This document shows positions 44,039-53,420 of a DNA stretch of 64,000 bases, one piece after another. The position numbers were made by a program, and so were the translations under genes. A model generated the notes under the pieces. That model had not been told where the DNA came from, did not search any database, and saw only the letters and a list, made by a program, of their open reading frames with translations. The stretch's first letter is position 1, and each line of letters starts with the position of its first letter. This DNA is from Thiopontia sp964551545. GTDB lineage: Bacteria; Pseudomonadota; Gammaproteobacteria; GCF-002020875. The stretch is taken from the NCBI GenBank assembly GCA_964551545.1, contig CAZKCT010000002.1:1-64000 (forward strand). The letters are read 5' to 3'.

Positions 44039-44575
44039 TTAGTCCTGCAGCAAGTTGGAAAGCTGGCCCAGTTTGCCACGCAGCGAGAGGTCAATAACCT
44101 GATCTCCAGCGCGAACAACGACCCCCCCAAACAGAGACTCATCCACCTGTGTGGTCATCTCTACCTCTTTGCCCATCTTCTCTTTCACTGCAGCAGCAAT
44201 TGCCTGCTCAGCTTGCTGATCCAGTGGATAGGCCGAAATTACTTCAACACCCAAGCGATTGTCATCTGCGGCCTTGAGCGCATGAAACTCCTCAAAAATC
44301 TCTGGCGCAAAACCGAGTCGATTCGACTCCAGCAACACTTTGACAAAGTTGCCACGGCTGCCTGTGAAGGTCTCACCACCGACACTGCTCACCAGGTCAT
44401 TCATCTGGTCCCGACTCACATGTGGATGCTCCAGCCGCTCTGCAACCGCTGGCTCCTGAACAATCATTGACAGCAACTCAACCGCGTTGGCCCATGCATC
44501 AACCTGCCCTTCTCCACGGGCCTGCTGCCAAGCGGCTTCGGCATAGGGACGGGCGATTGTTGTTCTCTCTTCCAT
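44039..44575 (-). CDS. atpH: ATP synthase delta subunit
   Basis: The 178-residue OSCP/delta subunit joining F1 to the peripheral stalk. The N-terminal helical domain starts with TIARPYAEAAWQQARGEGQ. The C-terminal domain has EVISAYPLDQQAEQAI, VDESLFGGVVVRAGDQVIDLSLRGKLGQL, a typical ending. It lies between atpF and atpA. Confidence 0.96.
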   Translation of the reverse strand: MEERTTIARPYAEAAWQQARGEGQVDAWANAVELLSMIVQEPAVAERLEHPHVSRDQMNDLVSSVGGETFTGSRGNFVKVLLESNRLGFAPEIFEEFHALKAADDNRLGVEVISAYPLDQQAEQAIAAAVKEKMGKEVEMTTQVDESLFGGVVVRAGDQVIDLSLRGKLGQLSNLLQD

Positions 44576-44610
44576 TACACGCTTTCTCTAGATCAGGCTA
44601 TCCGGGGTTA

Positions 44611-45081
44611 CTACAGCTTGGCACTCAGTTCTGAGAGAACCTGCTGATGATCCGCCTCATTTACCTCACGCTGGAGGATCTTTGAGACACCGGTCAGAGC
44701 CAGAACCGAGACCTGTCCACGAAGATGCTCCCGTGCACTGTTCGACTCCTGCTCAATCAGAGAGTGACCTGATGCAATGATCCGATCCGCCTCTTCCTGG
44801 GCTTTACCCTTGGACTCTTCGATTACCTCACTGGCACGCTGCTGTGCACGACCGATGATGGCAGTTGCCTCTTCGTGCGCCTCACGGATCACATCCGTTG
44901 CACGCTGCTCAGCCAGCTCATGCTCACGGTGACCACGTTCTGCTGCAGCCAGTCCATCTGCAATCTGCTTTTTACGCTCGTCCAGTGCAGCCATCAGTGG
45001 CGGCCACACATACTTCATCACAAACAGGACGAAGAGGAAAAACGCGATCGATTGCCCGATCAAAGTGGCATTAATATTCAT
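44611..45081 (-). CDS. atpF: ATP synthase b subunit
   Basis: The 156-residue Fo b subunit, the same length as in E. coli. One N-terminal membrane helix (ATLIGQSIAFFLFVLFVMKYVWPPL) precedes a long charged alpha helix (ERKKQIADGLAAAERGHREHEL) that dimerises as the peripheral stator stalk. It lies between atpE and atpH. Confidence 0.97.
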   Translation of the reverse strand: MNINATLIGQSIAFFLFVLFVMKYVWPPLMAALDERKKQIADGLAAAERGHREHELAEQRATDVIREAHEEATAIIGRAQQRASEVIEESKGKAQEEADRIIASGHSLIEQESNSAREHLRGQVSVLALTGVSKILQREVNEADHQQVLSELSAKL

Positions 45082-45148
45082 AGCCGAATTCCGCTTATAT
45101 AGTTTATGACTCTAAACCAAATAGAGGTTCTATTGTTTGTCTATCGCC

Positions 45149-45382
45149 TTATCCAGCGACCGCAAACAGAACATAGAGTGCCAGACCTACAGCGATCATT
45201 GGAACCGCATCAACCAGGCCCATCACGATGAAGAACTGAGTACGCAACATTGGAATCAGCTCAGGCTGACGAGCCGCACCTTCGAGGAAGCGACCACCGA
45301 GGATGCCGATCCCTACAGCAGCACCTAGTGCGCCCAGACCCATCATCAAACCACCTGCGATGAACAATAGTGCTTGTTCCAT
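45149..45382 (-). CDS. atpE: ATP synthase c subunit
   Basis: The 77-residue Fo ring subunit: two membrane helices joined by the polar loop RQPE (ARQPELIP). The ion-binding carboxylate is Asp58 in GLVDAVPMIAVGL, with no Na+-type Q/ES signature, so proton coupling is expected. It lies between atpB and atpF. Confidence 0.97.
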   Translation of the reverse strand: MEQALLFIAGGLMMGLGALGAAVGIGILGGRFLEGAARQPELIPMLRTQFFIVMGLVDAVPMIAVGLALYVLFAVAG

Positions 45383-45446
45383 TTTTTTCTCCTGTTCTCT
45401 TTATGAGGATTAAAAGTTGTGAAATTGAAATTGTTGCCCTGAGCTT

Positions 45447-46310
45447 TTAGTGCTCGTGGTGCGCCATATCCATGTAGACAATCGTCAAGGTCATGAAGAT
45501 AAACGCCTGCAAGGTAATGATCAGAATATGGAAGATCGCCCAGCCCAACTGCAGCAGACCACCGAAGCCACCCATCAACCAGCCTGCACCGTACATAATG
45601 GCAATCAGAATGAAGATAGTCTCACCGGCATACATGTTTCCAAATAGTCGCAGCGCCAGAGAGACCGGCTTGGAGATCAGCGAAATGCCCTCCAGCACGA
45701 GATTGGCTGGCATGCCCCACTTGCCGAAAGGCTGAAATGCCAACTCACCCAAGAAGCCACCCAGCCCCTTGTTTTTGATGCTGTAGTAGATCATCAGATA
45801 GAAGACTGCCAGCGCCATACCGAAGGTGATATTGGGGTCTGTGGTTGGAACCACCTTGAAGTAGACGTGGTGTGGATCCATTCCCAGGACGCTCTCACCA
45901 AAGAGGCCTGCCAACATCGGCAGCCAGTCGACTGCGATCAGATCCATGAAGTTCATCAGGAAGATCCAGCAGAAAATGGTCAACGCCAGAGGTGCAATCA
46001 GATCATTCTTGGCGGTGAAAGAGCCCTTCACGCTCTCATCAACAAACTCAACAATCCACTCAACAAAATTCTGCAATCCACCAGGAACACCTGCTGTCGC
46101 GCGCTTTGCAGCACTGCGGAAGAGGAAGAAGAAGAGCAGTGCCAGACCCACTGACCAGATCAGTGAATCAACGTGAAAAGACCAAAAACCCATCTCCTTG
46201 ATATTTTCAGCAGAGTGGGCAAAACCCCAATGGCCATCATAGTAACCAAATGTGAGGTTGGTCAGATGGTGCTTGATGTATTCACCAGATGTAATCGCTG
46301 CGCCGGCCAT
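45447..46310 (-). CDS. atpB: ATP synthase a subunit
   Basis: The 287-residue Fo a subunit with five to six membrane helices. The essential arginine lies in SLALRLFGNMYAGE, and the C-terminal helix QAFIFMTLTIVYM is conserved. The protein forms the proton half-channels next to the c ring. It is preceded by atpI and followed by atpE. Confidence 0.97.
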   Translation of the reverse strand: MAGAAITSGEYIKHHLTNLTFGYYDGHWGFAHSAENIKEMGFWSFHVDSLIWSVGLALLFFFLFRSAAKRATAGVPGGLQNFVEWIVEFVDESVKGSFTAKNDLIAPLALTIFCWIFLMNFMDLIAVDWLPMLAGLFGESVLGMDPHHVYFKVVPTTDPNITFGMALAVFYLMIYYSIKNKGLGGFLGELAFQPFGKWGMPANLVLEGISLISKPVSLALRLFGNMYAGETIFILIAIMYGAGWLMGGFGGLLQLGWAIFHILIITLQAFIFMTLTIVYMDMAHHEH

Positions 46311-46336
46311 AGTCTCTTCGAGTTGTGGTTACCAAT

Positions 46337-46804
46337 TCAATCTGTGTTGTCTATTTTACCGTCATACGCGTGCGCTGTCGGTACCTTTTCTGTCGGCAGT
46401 GGCTGCTGAATCGACTGTGCAGCCACCAGCAGTGCCAGTTGCCCCACCATCAGCCCGATGACCAATGCCATCGGATCCAGCGGCAGCTTCACCATTCCAA
46501 ACAGGGTGAGCGAGGCCACTAGAATCAAACGCTCTACCGCAGACATATACGCTGCAGCAGTTACTTTACGGATACTCCGTTCCAGATCGCGTTCAATCAC
46601 CTGCTGGGGAACTCTCTGCTCGCTACGGCGCATCCGCCATTGTAGCCAGAAAAGATTTACCACTGAGACCCCCCCTCCGTAGAGAGTTGACCACTTCGTT
46701 CCGTTTTTCCAAAACCACTCCATCAATAGAGCAGCAATCACAACGATAACGACCTGAAACAGCGGCACACCCCACTTTCCAACCGGCGGTATTATAGAAA
46801 TCAT
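46337..46804 (-). CDS. atpI: ATP synthase protein I
   Basis: A ~155-residue membrane protein with four hydrophobic segments (LFQVVIVVIAALLMEWFW; STLYGGGVSVVNLFWLQWRM; LILVASLTLFGMVKLPL; ALVIGLMVGQLALLVAAQSI), in the position and with the pattern of AtpI, which assists c-ring assembly. The start ATG at 46804 was preferred to a TTG at 46819. It is the first gene of the atp operon, downstream of parB. Confidence 0.88.
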   Translation of the reverse strand: MISIIPPVGKWGVPLFQVVIVVIAALLMEWFWKNGTKWSTLYGGGVSVVNLFWLQWRMRRSEQRVPQQVIERDLERSIRKVTAAAYMSAVERLILVASLTLFGMVKLPLDPMALVIGLMVGQLALLVAAQSIQQPLPTEKVPTAHAYDGKIDNTD

Positions 46805-46867
46805 CGATAGGCGGGTCAATTAGGATTTTGCAAAAAGCGGCTTTGAAATCGCAATAATTGATATTAA

Positions 46868-47785
46868 TTATTCTGTCACCCCAAGATGAGCCAGAATTCC
46901 ATCCAATTCATCCAGTGAATTGTATTGGATGGTCAGCTTCCCTTTGCCGCGATTTCCCTGTTGAACCGTAACCTTTGCCCCTAGCTTTTCGGTCAACCGA
47001 TTCTGGAGGTGTCGTACATTGGGGTCCACTTCCTGCGCCACTTTCTCTTTCGCCGGCTGCAGCATCTTGCGCACCAACTTTTCGGTCTCACGCACTGACA
47101 ATCCCAACAGCACCACCTGTTTTGCCGCCTGACTCTGCTGTTCTCCCTCCAGCCCCAGCAATGCGCGAGCATGGCCCATCTCCAGCTTCCTATGCTGCAC
47201 CATCAGCCCCACCTCAGCATTGAGGTTGAGAAGCCGCAACAGGTTGGTGACCGAGGTTCGCGAGCGCCCGACCGCCTCCGCCGCCTCTTGCTGGGTCAGG
47301 CCAAACTCCTGAATCAACCGCTGCAGGGCCGTTGCCTCTTCAATCGGATTGAGGTTCTCACGCTGAATGTTCTCAATCAGCGCCATCGCCATGGTGGCTT
47401 GGTCCGAGACCTCTTTGATCACCACCGGAATTTCTTGCAGGCCCGCCATCTGCGCCGCACGCCAGCGCCGCTCACCCGCGACGATCTCATAACGCCCATC
47501 CTCAACCGGACGCACCACAATGGGCTGAATCACCCCTTGCGCGCGAATCGAATTGGAGAGCTCTTCAAGCGCCTCCTGGTTGAACTCATGTCGCGGCTGG
47601 AATTTGCCACGCTGCAACAGGTCCACTGGCAGTGATTTGAGAGCCGCTCCCGCAACTGCTCCACTGGCACTACCCTGCTGTTCCGAGGTGGATGCCGAAG
47701 AGACCGGTACCTTTGATGCCTTGGCAGCCCCTAATAGAGAGTCTAATCCTCGCCCCAATCCCCCTTTTCTTGCAGACATGATCAC
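46868..47785 (-). CDS. parB: Chromosome partitioning protein ParB
   Basis: A 305-residue CTPase/DNA-binding protein that spreads from parS. It has a basic start (RKGGLGRGLDSLLG), the ParB/Srx domain (LQRGKFQPRH, GVIQPIVVRPV, YEIVAGERRWRAAQMAGL), the HTH region (LTQQEAAEAVGRSRTSVTNLLRLLNL) and a C-terminal dimerisation domain. GTG at 47785 or ATG at 47779 may start it. It overlaps or abuts the parA stop. It lies directly upstream of atpI, as in many gammaproteobacteria near the origin. Confidence 0.96.
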   Translation of the reverse strand: MIMSARKGGLGRGLDSLLGAAKASKVPVSSASTSEQQGSASGAVAGAALKSLPVDLLQRGKFQPRHEFNQEALEELSNSIRAQGVIQPIVVRPVEDGRYEIVAGERRWRAAQMAGLQEIPVVIKEVSDQATMAMALIENIQRENLNPIEEATALQRLIQEFGLTQQEAAEAVGRSRTSVTNLLRLLNLNAEVGLMVQHRKLEMGHARALLGLEGEQQSQAAKQVVLLGLSVRETEKLVRKMLQPAKEKVAQEVDPNVRHLQNRLTEKLGAKVTVQQGNRGKGKLTIQYNSLDELDGILAHLGVTE

Positions 47786-48615
47786 TCGACTCCTTGGTTG
47801 GATAGCTGTTGACTGGATGGTTGCGCCTGCTCAGCACGCTCCAGAATCTCTGCGGCCAAGTCCATATAGGCAAAAGCGCCGCTGGAGGTGGGGGCGTAAT
47901 GGATGATGGGTCGGCCATAACTGGGGGCTTCTGCCAACTTCACATTACGCGGGATCACCGTTTCATAAACGCGTTCTCCAAAGTGGCCCAATAGTTGATC
48001 GGAGACCTCAATGGAGAGACGATTTCTCGCATCGTACATAGTGCGCACGATACCCTGTAGCTGCAGCCCGCTGTTCTGGCTCTCCCGCACCCGATCCATC
48101 GTCTCCATCAGCGCCGTCAGCCCCTCCAGAGCATAGTATTCACACTGCAGCGGCACAATCACCCCTCGAGAGGCGACAAAGGCATTGATGGTCAAAATAT
48201 TGAGGGTCGGCGGACAGTCAATCAGCACATAACTGTACTCTTCTGAAACCTGCTGCAATATGGCAGAGAGGCGCTGGAATCGGTCCTCGACCCCCATTAA
48301 CTCTATTTCTGCCGCAGTCAGGTCACCGTTGGCGGCCAACAGGTCATATCCGGCACCATCCGTCTTCTGTACCGCCTGCTGCAGGGTCGTCTCTCCCAAC
48401 AGCACATCCACACCGCTCCACTCGACCGACTGCTTGTCGACCCCACTGCCAGTGGTGGCATTGCCTTGCGGATCAAGGTCGATCAACAGTACCCGCTCGT
48501 CAAAATAGCCCAACGATGCAGCAAGATTAACCGAGGTGGTGGTTTTCCCCACACCCCCTTTCTGATTGGCGATTGCGTAAATTTTACTCACGATATCCGA
48601 CTTACTGTGATTCAC
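47782..48615 (-). CDS. parA: Chromosome partitioning ATPase ParA
   Basis: A 277-residue ParA/Soj ATPase with deviant Walker A KGGVGKTTTSVNLAASL, the Walker A' motif LLIDLDPQGNATTGSG and DCPPTLNILTINAF. It drives segregation of ParB-bound origin DNA on the nucleoid. It overlaps rsmG upstream by four bases and parB downstream by four bases. Confidence 0.96.
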   Translation of the reverse strand: MNHSKSDIVSKIYAIANQKGGVGKTTTSVNLAASLGYFDERVLLIDLDPQGNATTGSGVDKQSVEWSGVDVLLGETTLQQAVQKTDGAGYDLLAANGDLTAAEIELMGVEDRFQRLSAILQQVSEEYSYVLIDCPPTLNILTINAFVASRGVIVPLQCEYYALEGLTALMETMDRVRESQNSGLQLQGIVRTMYDARNRLSIEVSDQLLGHFGERVYETVIPRNVKLAEAPSYGRPIIHYAPTSSGAFAYMDLAAEILERAEQAQPSSQQLSNQGVE

Positions 48616-49217
48616 TCTCTGCTGCAGATCACCAGATGGCGCTCTGCATCGATTCCCGGCACCGTCACGGGTACCACCTGTTTCAGCTCAAACCCTTCGA
48701 TCACCTCACCACCCTCCTCTTCGGGCCAGCGGCCTTTCATCGCAATCACCTCTCCACCGGAACGCAAGAGTGGCGCTGCTGCGGCAAGAAACTGGCTCAG
48801 CGAGGTAAAAGCGCGGGAGACCACCGTATCAAACGGCTGCTGCGGTCGAAACTGCTCGACGCGAGAGTGTACAACAGATGCATTGGAGAGACCCAGCTCC
48901 AGAATGGCCTGCTGAATGAAACGACTCTTTTTGATGTTGCTATCGACCATCACCACCGGTTGCTGGGGCCGCAGCAGCGCCAGTGGAATCCCTGGCAGTC
49001 CCGCACCACTTCCCAGGTCCGCCACACGCCCCTCCTGAAGCAGCGGCAACAGCGAAAGGCTATCCAGAATATGGTGCGTCACCATCCGTTGACGCACTCG
49101 AATGGCGGTCAGGTTATAGGTCTTATTCCATTTGACGAGCAGATCCAGATAGGCCTCCAGCTTCTGCTGCTGCCCTGGCTCAAGCGGCACGCCCATTACC
49201 GTTGCAGTCTCCATCAT
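48612..49217 (-). CDS. rsmG: 16S rRNA m7G527 methyltransferase
   Basis: The 201-residue GidB/RsmG enzyme using SAM to methylate G527 of 16S rRNA. It has NKTYNLTAIR, THHILDSLSLLPLL, and the SAM-binding motif VADLGSGAGLPGIPLALL, then VDSNIKKSRFIQQ and VVSRAFTSLSQFL. The length is normal. It overlaps mnmG and parA by four bases each, so the genes form one operon. Confidence 0.96.
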   Translation of the reverse strand: MMETATVMGVPLEPGQQQKLEAYLDLLVKWNKTYNLTAIRVRQRMVTHHILDSLSLLPLLQEGRVADLGSGAGLPGIPLALLRPQQPVVMVDSNIKKSRFIQQAILELGLSNASVVHSRVEQFRPQQPFDTVVSRAFTSLSQFLAAAAPLLRSGGEVIAMKGRWPEEEGGEVIEGFELKQVVPVTVPGIDAERHLVICSRE

Positions 49218-51100
49218 GCGGCGGACTCCATCGATTTTTTCTTGAGATGAATCCGTAACAGCGAGAGCGCTGCCGGCGTCACTCCAGAGATTCTCCCTGC
49301 CATCCCCAGTGTTGCCGGTCGCTGCCGCGCCAACTTCTCCTGAATCTCAATCGAGAGACCAGAGACCAGACTATAATCGAGATTTTCCGGCAGCTTCATC
49401 TGCTGATGGCGGCGGTTCTTCTCGACCTCCTGACTCTGGCGCTCAATATAGCCGGCATACTTGGCCTGGATCTCTACCTGCTCGACGACATCCTCCACTA
49501 ATCCGGGATCTTCCACCTCACTCAGTGAGACCAGATCCCGATAACGGACATCGGGGCGTGCCAATAGATCCATCAGGCTGTGTTCACGACGCATGGGCTT
49601 GCCCAGCACCCGGACTGCCTCTGCCTCACTAATCAACTGCGGGCGGATCCAGCTCTCTTTCAGTCGCTGCTGCTCAGCCACAATCGCATCACGCTTGCGC
49701 TGAAAGGCACTCCAGCGCACATCGCCCACCAAACCAAGATTCCGCCCCTGCTCAGTCAGGCGTAGATCAGCATTGTCTTCACGCAATAGCAACCGATACT
49801 CCGCCCGACTGGTAAACATGCGGTAGGGCTCCTGGGTCCCCCGGGTAATCAAATCATCAACCATCACCCCGATATAGCTCTCTTCCCGGCGCGGATACCA
49901 CGCCTCCTGCGCCTGAACGCGCCGCGCCGCATTACAGCCTGCAACCAACCCCTGAGCGGCGGCCTCCTCATATCCGGTGGTGCCATTAATCTGCCCTGCA
50001 AAGAAGAGTCCCTGCAGTGCGTGGGTCTCCAGAGAGGGCTTCAGATCACGTGGATCAAAGAAATCGTATTCGATGGCATAGCCGGGACGGGTGATGTGCG
50101 CCTGCTCAAACCCCTGGATCGAGCGCACCAGATCAAGCTGTATATCAAACGGCAGGCTGGTGGAGATGCCGTTGGGGTAAATCTCATGGGTGGTCAGCCC
50201 CTCCGGCTCAACAAAGATCTGATGGGAATCACGCTCCGCAAAGCGGACGATCTTATCCTCCACTGAGGGACAGTAGCGTGGCCCCACCCCCTCAATCACC
50301 CCGCTATACATTGGTGAGCGGTCCAGCCCACTGCGAATGATGTCGTGCGTCCGCTCATTGGTATAGGTGATCCAACAAGAGACCTGCTGCGGGTGCTCAC
50401 TGCGCGCTCCCAAGTAGGAGAAAACCGGTGCCGGATCATCTCCAGGCTGCTCCTTCAGCTGGGTGTAGTCAATGGTGCGCCCATCAATCCGTGGTGGCGT
50501 GCCAGTCTTCAGCCGGTTCACTCGAAAGGGGAGCTCCCGCAGTCGATCGGCCAACTGAATCGAGGGCGGATCCCCCATCCGTCCCCCGGACATTTGCGAT
50601 AGCCCAACATGAATGACTCCCTTCAGAAAGGTGCCCGCCGTCAACACCACAGCTTCCGCTGAAAAACGGATGCCGGATTGAGTCACGACACCGATCACTC
50701 GCTCCCCTTCAACCACCAGATCATCTGCGGCCTGCTGGAAAATGGTCAGATTGGGCGTGTTCTCCAGCTGGGTACGGACCGCCTGCCGATAGAGTTGACG
50801 ATCGGCCTGAGCGCGGGTCGCCTGCACCGCCGCCCCTTTACTGCTATTGAGGGTGCGGAACTGGATTCCACCTCGATCAGCGGCATGAGCCATGAAGCCC
50901 CCCAGCGCATCCACCTCCTTCACCAGGTGCCCTTTGCCAATCCCGCCAATGGCCGGATTGCAGCTCATCTGCCCCAGTGTCTCGATGTTGTGGGTCAGCA
51001 GTAGCGTGCGCACTCCCATGCGGGCAGCTGCCAATGCCGCCTCGGTCCCGGCATGGCCACCGCCAATGACAATGACATCGAAAGTTTCAGGGTAGTTCAT
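49214..51100 (-). CDS. mnmG: tRNA uridine-5-carboxymethylaminomethyl enzyme MnmG
   Basis: The 628-residue FAD protein that, with MnmE, modifies U34 of tRNAs. It starts MNYPETFDVIVIGGGHAGTEAA (FAD motif), with TLGQMSCNPAIGGIGKGHLVKE and a C-terminal helical domain ending near AALSLLRIHLKK. A longer frame to 51157 lacks family similarity. Its usual neighbour mnmE is 11 kb away here (62230), separated by an unrelated block. Confidence 0.97.
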   Translation of the reverse strand: MNYPETFDVIVIGGGHAGTEAALAAARMGVRTLLLTHNIETLGQMSCNPAIGGIGKGHLVKEVDALGGFMAHAADRGGIQFRTLNSSKGAAVQATRAQADRQLYRQAVRTQLENTPNLTIFQQAADDLVVEGERVIGVVTQSGIRFSAEAVVLTAGTFLKGVIHVGLSQMSGGRMGDPPSIQLADRLRELPFRVNRLKTGTPPRIDGRTIDYTQLKEQPGDDPAPVFSYLGARSEHPQQVSCWITYTNERTHDIIRSGLDRSPMYSGVIEGVGPRYCPSVEDKIVRFAERDSHQIFVEPEGLTTHEIYPNGISTSLPFDIQLDLVRSIQGFEQAHITRPGYAIEYDFFDPRDLKPSLETHALQGLFFAGQINGTTGYEEAAAQGLVAGCNAARRVQAQEAWYPRREESYIGVMVDDLITRGTQEPYRMFTSRAEYRLLLREDNADLRLTEQGRNLGLVGDVRWSAFQRKRDAIVAEQQRLKESWIRPQLISEAEAVRVLGKPMRREHSLMDLLARPDVRYRDLVSLSEVEDPGLVEDVVEQVEIQAKYAGYIERQSQEVEKNRRHQQMKLPENLDYSLVSGLSIEIQEKLARQRPATLGMAGRISGVTPAALSLLRIHLKKKSMESAA

Positions 51101-51108
51101 GAGCCCAA

Positions 51109-51775
51109 TTATACGCGGTCGCCATACCGAATCTGGTACCAGATCATCCCACCCCACTCATGGAGGAAGCTAACACTCTTTTCCAAGTGTCTCGCCCTTG
51201 GAGTCCATAAACCAAAGCCTTGTTCCATGATATTACGGGTGGTAAACGCTGTTGGCGCCGCAATCAGACGCAACCCCTTCAGCTGTGGTGACTGCTGAAA
51301 AACCCGCAACGAACGTGGCATATGGGAGGCGTGGGTCACCAAAATCAGGGTTGTCACCCCTTTTTTCCTAAGGATCGGTGGCACCAGTTGGGCGTGCTCC
51401 CAGGTGTTAACGCTCTGGTCCTCCTGCCACACCTCAGCAATACCGAAATCTTTCCAGAGGCTATNNNNNNNNNNNNNNNNNNNNNNNNNNNNNNNNNNNN
51501 NNNNNNNNNNNNNNNNNNNNNNNNNNNNNNNNNNNNNNNNNNNNNNNNNNNNNNNNNNNNNNNNCCAATGGTGGCACCACCTCCAGCTGCGCTGCCAATT
51601 GGTATTTGAGCCATGGTGTACTGAGCAGATAGAGCATGATCGCTGCTATTCCCAGAATAAAGCGGGCAAAACGACGCATTTTGTAAAACAGAATAAATGC
51701 CAACAGCAGCAGAAAGAGGATTCCGCCAGGTGGCATCAGCCAGGATTCAATCAATCGAATGGTTTCGATGCTCAT
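51109..51775 (-). CDS. YdcF-family (DUF218) envelope protein, interrupted by assembly gap
   Basis: An inner-membrane protein with a DUF218 domain. The part before the gap has two hydrophobic helices (GGILFLLLLAFILFYKM and FARFILGIAAIMLYLLSTPWL). The part after it reads DQSVNTWEHAQLV and TTLILVTHASHMPRSLRVFQQ, the typical N-T-x-E-N/H-A and T-x-x-x-H-x-x-R blocks. A 100-N gap (51465-51564) removes the domain's first strands. Family spacing suggests roughly 70 residues are missing, so the gap length is not real. The protein may have a role in envelope polysaccharide metabolism, as inferred for ElyC-type relatives. Confidence 0.8.
51465..51564. other. 100-N assembly gap inside the ydcF-like gene
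   Basis: A round-number N run. Unlike the first gap, its flanks are not duplicated, and the protein on either side is missing about 70 residues by comparison with the family pattern, so true sequence is absent here. Confidence 0.85.
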
Positions 51776-51855
51776 TATAAGTTTTTGTCAATTTACGGAA
51801 GAGTCAGAATTTTGTAGAATCTCACACCATTTTAAAATTTTTCAGGCCCACTTCG

Positions 51856-52740
51856 ATGAACGCGACCCGACACAACCTCTCTCTGATCTCTCTACTGGCC
51901 CTTGGCCTCAGTGCACCACTCTCCAGTGCTGTTGCCATTGAGACCCATACTCTAGAGCCAGTGGTTGTCATTGCGACCCCAGAGAAAGAGGAGCAAGCCG
52001 CTGCGCCAGCCACACCAACGGCATCTGTCGCCACAACCACCGCAGCACCAAAAGAGGCGATCGTTGGTAGTGAGGCGGACCCACTCGAGGGTTACAACCG
52101 CAGCATGCACGCCTTCAATGAGGGGCTCGACCAGAACATCCTGAAGCCAGTCGCCGAGGGCTATCGCGATATTATGCCTGATCCCGCAGAGCGTGGCGTC
52201 AGCAACTTCTTCAGCAATCTGCGCGAGCCATTCAACATCCTCAACAACCTGCTGCAGTTCAAGTTTGAGGAAGCCGTCTCTGACACAGTCCGTTTCGGCA
52301 TCAATACGACTATCGGTATTCTTGGCTTCTTCGATGTCGCCTCCGATGCTGGCATTCCAAAACATGATGAAGACTTTGGTCAGACACTAGCGGTCTGGGG
52401 GGTTGAGAGTGGCCCCTACTTTGTCCTTCCTCTGCTGGGTCCAAGCACCGTTCGTGATACCACCGGCACCCTGACCGAGTTCTGGGTCGGCAATACCGTT
52501 GAGGTCGGCAACACACAGATCTTCAACCCCACCGGTGAGATCACCCCTGCCAGTGCAGAGAATGCCACCATTCTGACCAAGACGGTCAGTAAGCGTGCCG
52601 ATCTTCTGGAAGAGAAGGCGATGGTCGACAGCGCCAGCTTTGACCCTTACGCCTTCATGCGTGACTCTTGGTTGCAGCGTCGTGAGAGCCAGATCCACGA
52701 TGGCAACGTCCCGCTGCCTGCACTCCCAGAAGACCTGTAA
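51856..52740 (+). CDS. mlaA: MlaA-family outer-membrane phospholipid-transport protein
   Basis: A 294-residue protein with a cleavable signal (LISLLALGLSAPLSSAVA), an Ala/Thr-rich linker (~40-70), and the MlaA/VacJ core: DPLEGYNRSMHAFNEGLDQ, VSNFFSNLREPFNILNNLLQ, FGINTTIGILGFFDVASDAGI, DFGQTLAVWGVESGPYFVLPLLGPSTVRDT. There is no lipobox cysteine after the signal, unlike many MlaA lipoproteins. It removes phospholipids from the outer leaflet with the Mla system, whose other genes are not in the window. Confidence 0.92.
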   Translation: MNATRHNLSLISLLALGLSAPLSSAVAIETHTLEPVVVIATPEKEEQAAAPATPTASVATTTAAPKEAIVGSEADPLEGYNRSMHAFNEGLDQNILKPVAEGYRDIMPDPAERGVSNFFSNLREPFNILNNLLQFKFEEAVSDTVRFGINTTIGILGFFDVASDAGIPKHDEDFGQTLAVWGVESGPYFVLPLLGPSTVRDTTGTLTEFWVGNTVEVGNTQIFNPTGEITPASAENATILTKTVSKRADLLEEKAMVDSASFDPYAFMRDSWLQRRESQIHDGNVPLPALPEDL

Positions 52741-52752
52741 TCCAAACGGCTG

Positions 52753-53409
52753 ATGGAGGCGGACCACTGGCACCAGCGGTGGCAGGAGGGGCGGATTGGC
52801 TTTCACACCGGTCAACCCAACCGCTGGCTGCAGCAGTTCTACCCCTCGCTTGGGCTCAAGCCTGAAGATAAAATCTTCCTGCCCCTCTGTGGCAAAGCGG
52901 TCGATCTAGTCTGGCTGGCTGCACAGGGCCACCCCGCCCTTGGGATTGAACTCAGCCCGATTGCGATTGAGGATTTTTTCCAAGAACAGGAACTCACGGC
53001 AACCACCTCCGAAGAGGGGCCTTTCATTCATCACCAGAGCGGGAAAATCTCCCTGCTGGAGGGAGATTTTTTTGAGCTGACGCCACTGCAATTGAATGGG
53101 ACCAAAGTGCTATTTGATCGTGCCGCGCTGGTCGCACTCCCCGCCGAGATGCGTCAACGCTATGTACAGCATCTCTCGACCCTGCTAAGCCCCGGCACGA
53201 CTATTTTGTTGGTCACCACCGACTACCCTCAGGAAGAGAAAGAACCCCCACCCTTTGCCGTCAGTGACGAAGAGGTTCATACGCTCTATGGGGAGGATTT
53301 TGAGGTGGAACACCTCCACAGTGAGGACCTGAGCAGTGGGCAGGATCCACTCTCCAAACGGGGCGTTACCGCGCTCACCGAAAATATCTACCGCATCACC
53401 CGGAAGTAG
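52753..53409 (+). CDS. tpm: Thiopurine S-methyltransferase-family protein
   Basis: A 218-residue SAM-dependent methyltransferase of the TPMT family. It opens WHQRWQEGRIGFHTGQPNRWL, then VFLPLCGK-type FLPLCGKAVDLVWLA, GIELSPIAIEDFF and VLFDRAALVALPAEMRQRY. Bacterial members methylate selenite, tellurite or thiols and confer metalloid tolerance; the substrate here is inferred. It begins 12 bases after mlaA on the same strand. Confidence 0.92.
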   Translation: MEADHWHQRWQEGRIGFHTGQPNRWLQQFYPSLGLKPEDKIFLPLCGKAVDLVWLAAQGHPALGIELSPIAIEDFFQEQELTATTSEEGPFIHHQSGKISLLEGDFFELTPLQLNGTKVLFDRAALVALPAEMRQRYVQHLSTLLSPGTTILLVTTDYPQEEKEPPPFAVSDEEVHTLYGEDFEVEHLHSEDLSSGQDPLSKRGVTALTENIYRITRK

Positions 53410-53420
53410 CAGATAGGCTC

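Noticed and set aside
45149..45382. Na+-coupled ATP synthase
   Set aside because: The c subunit has Asp58 in a GLVDAVPM context without the Gln/Glu-Ser Na+ ligands, so proton coupling is expected despite the nearby Na+/H+ antiporter.
46868..51100. parS site or oriC near parAB
   Set aside because: I looked for the palindromic TGTTTCACGTGAAACA-type parS word and clusters of TTATCCACA boxes and did not find a convincing match in the window.
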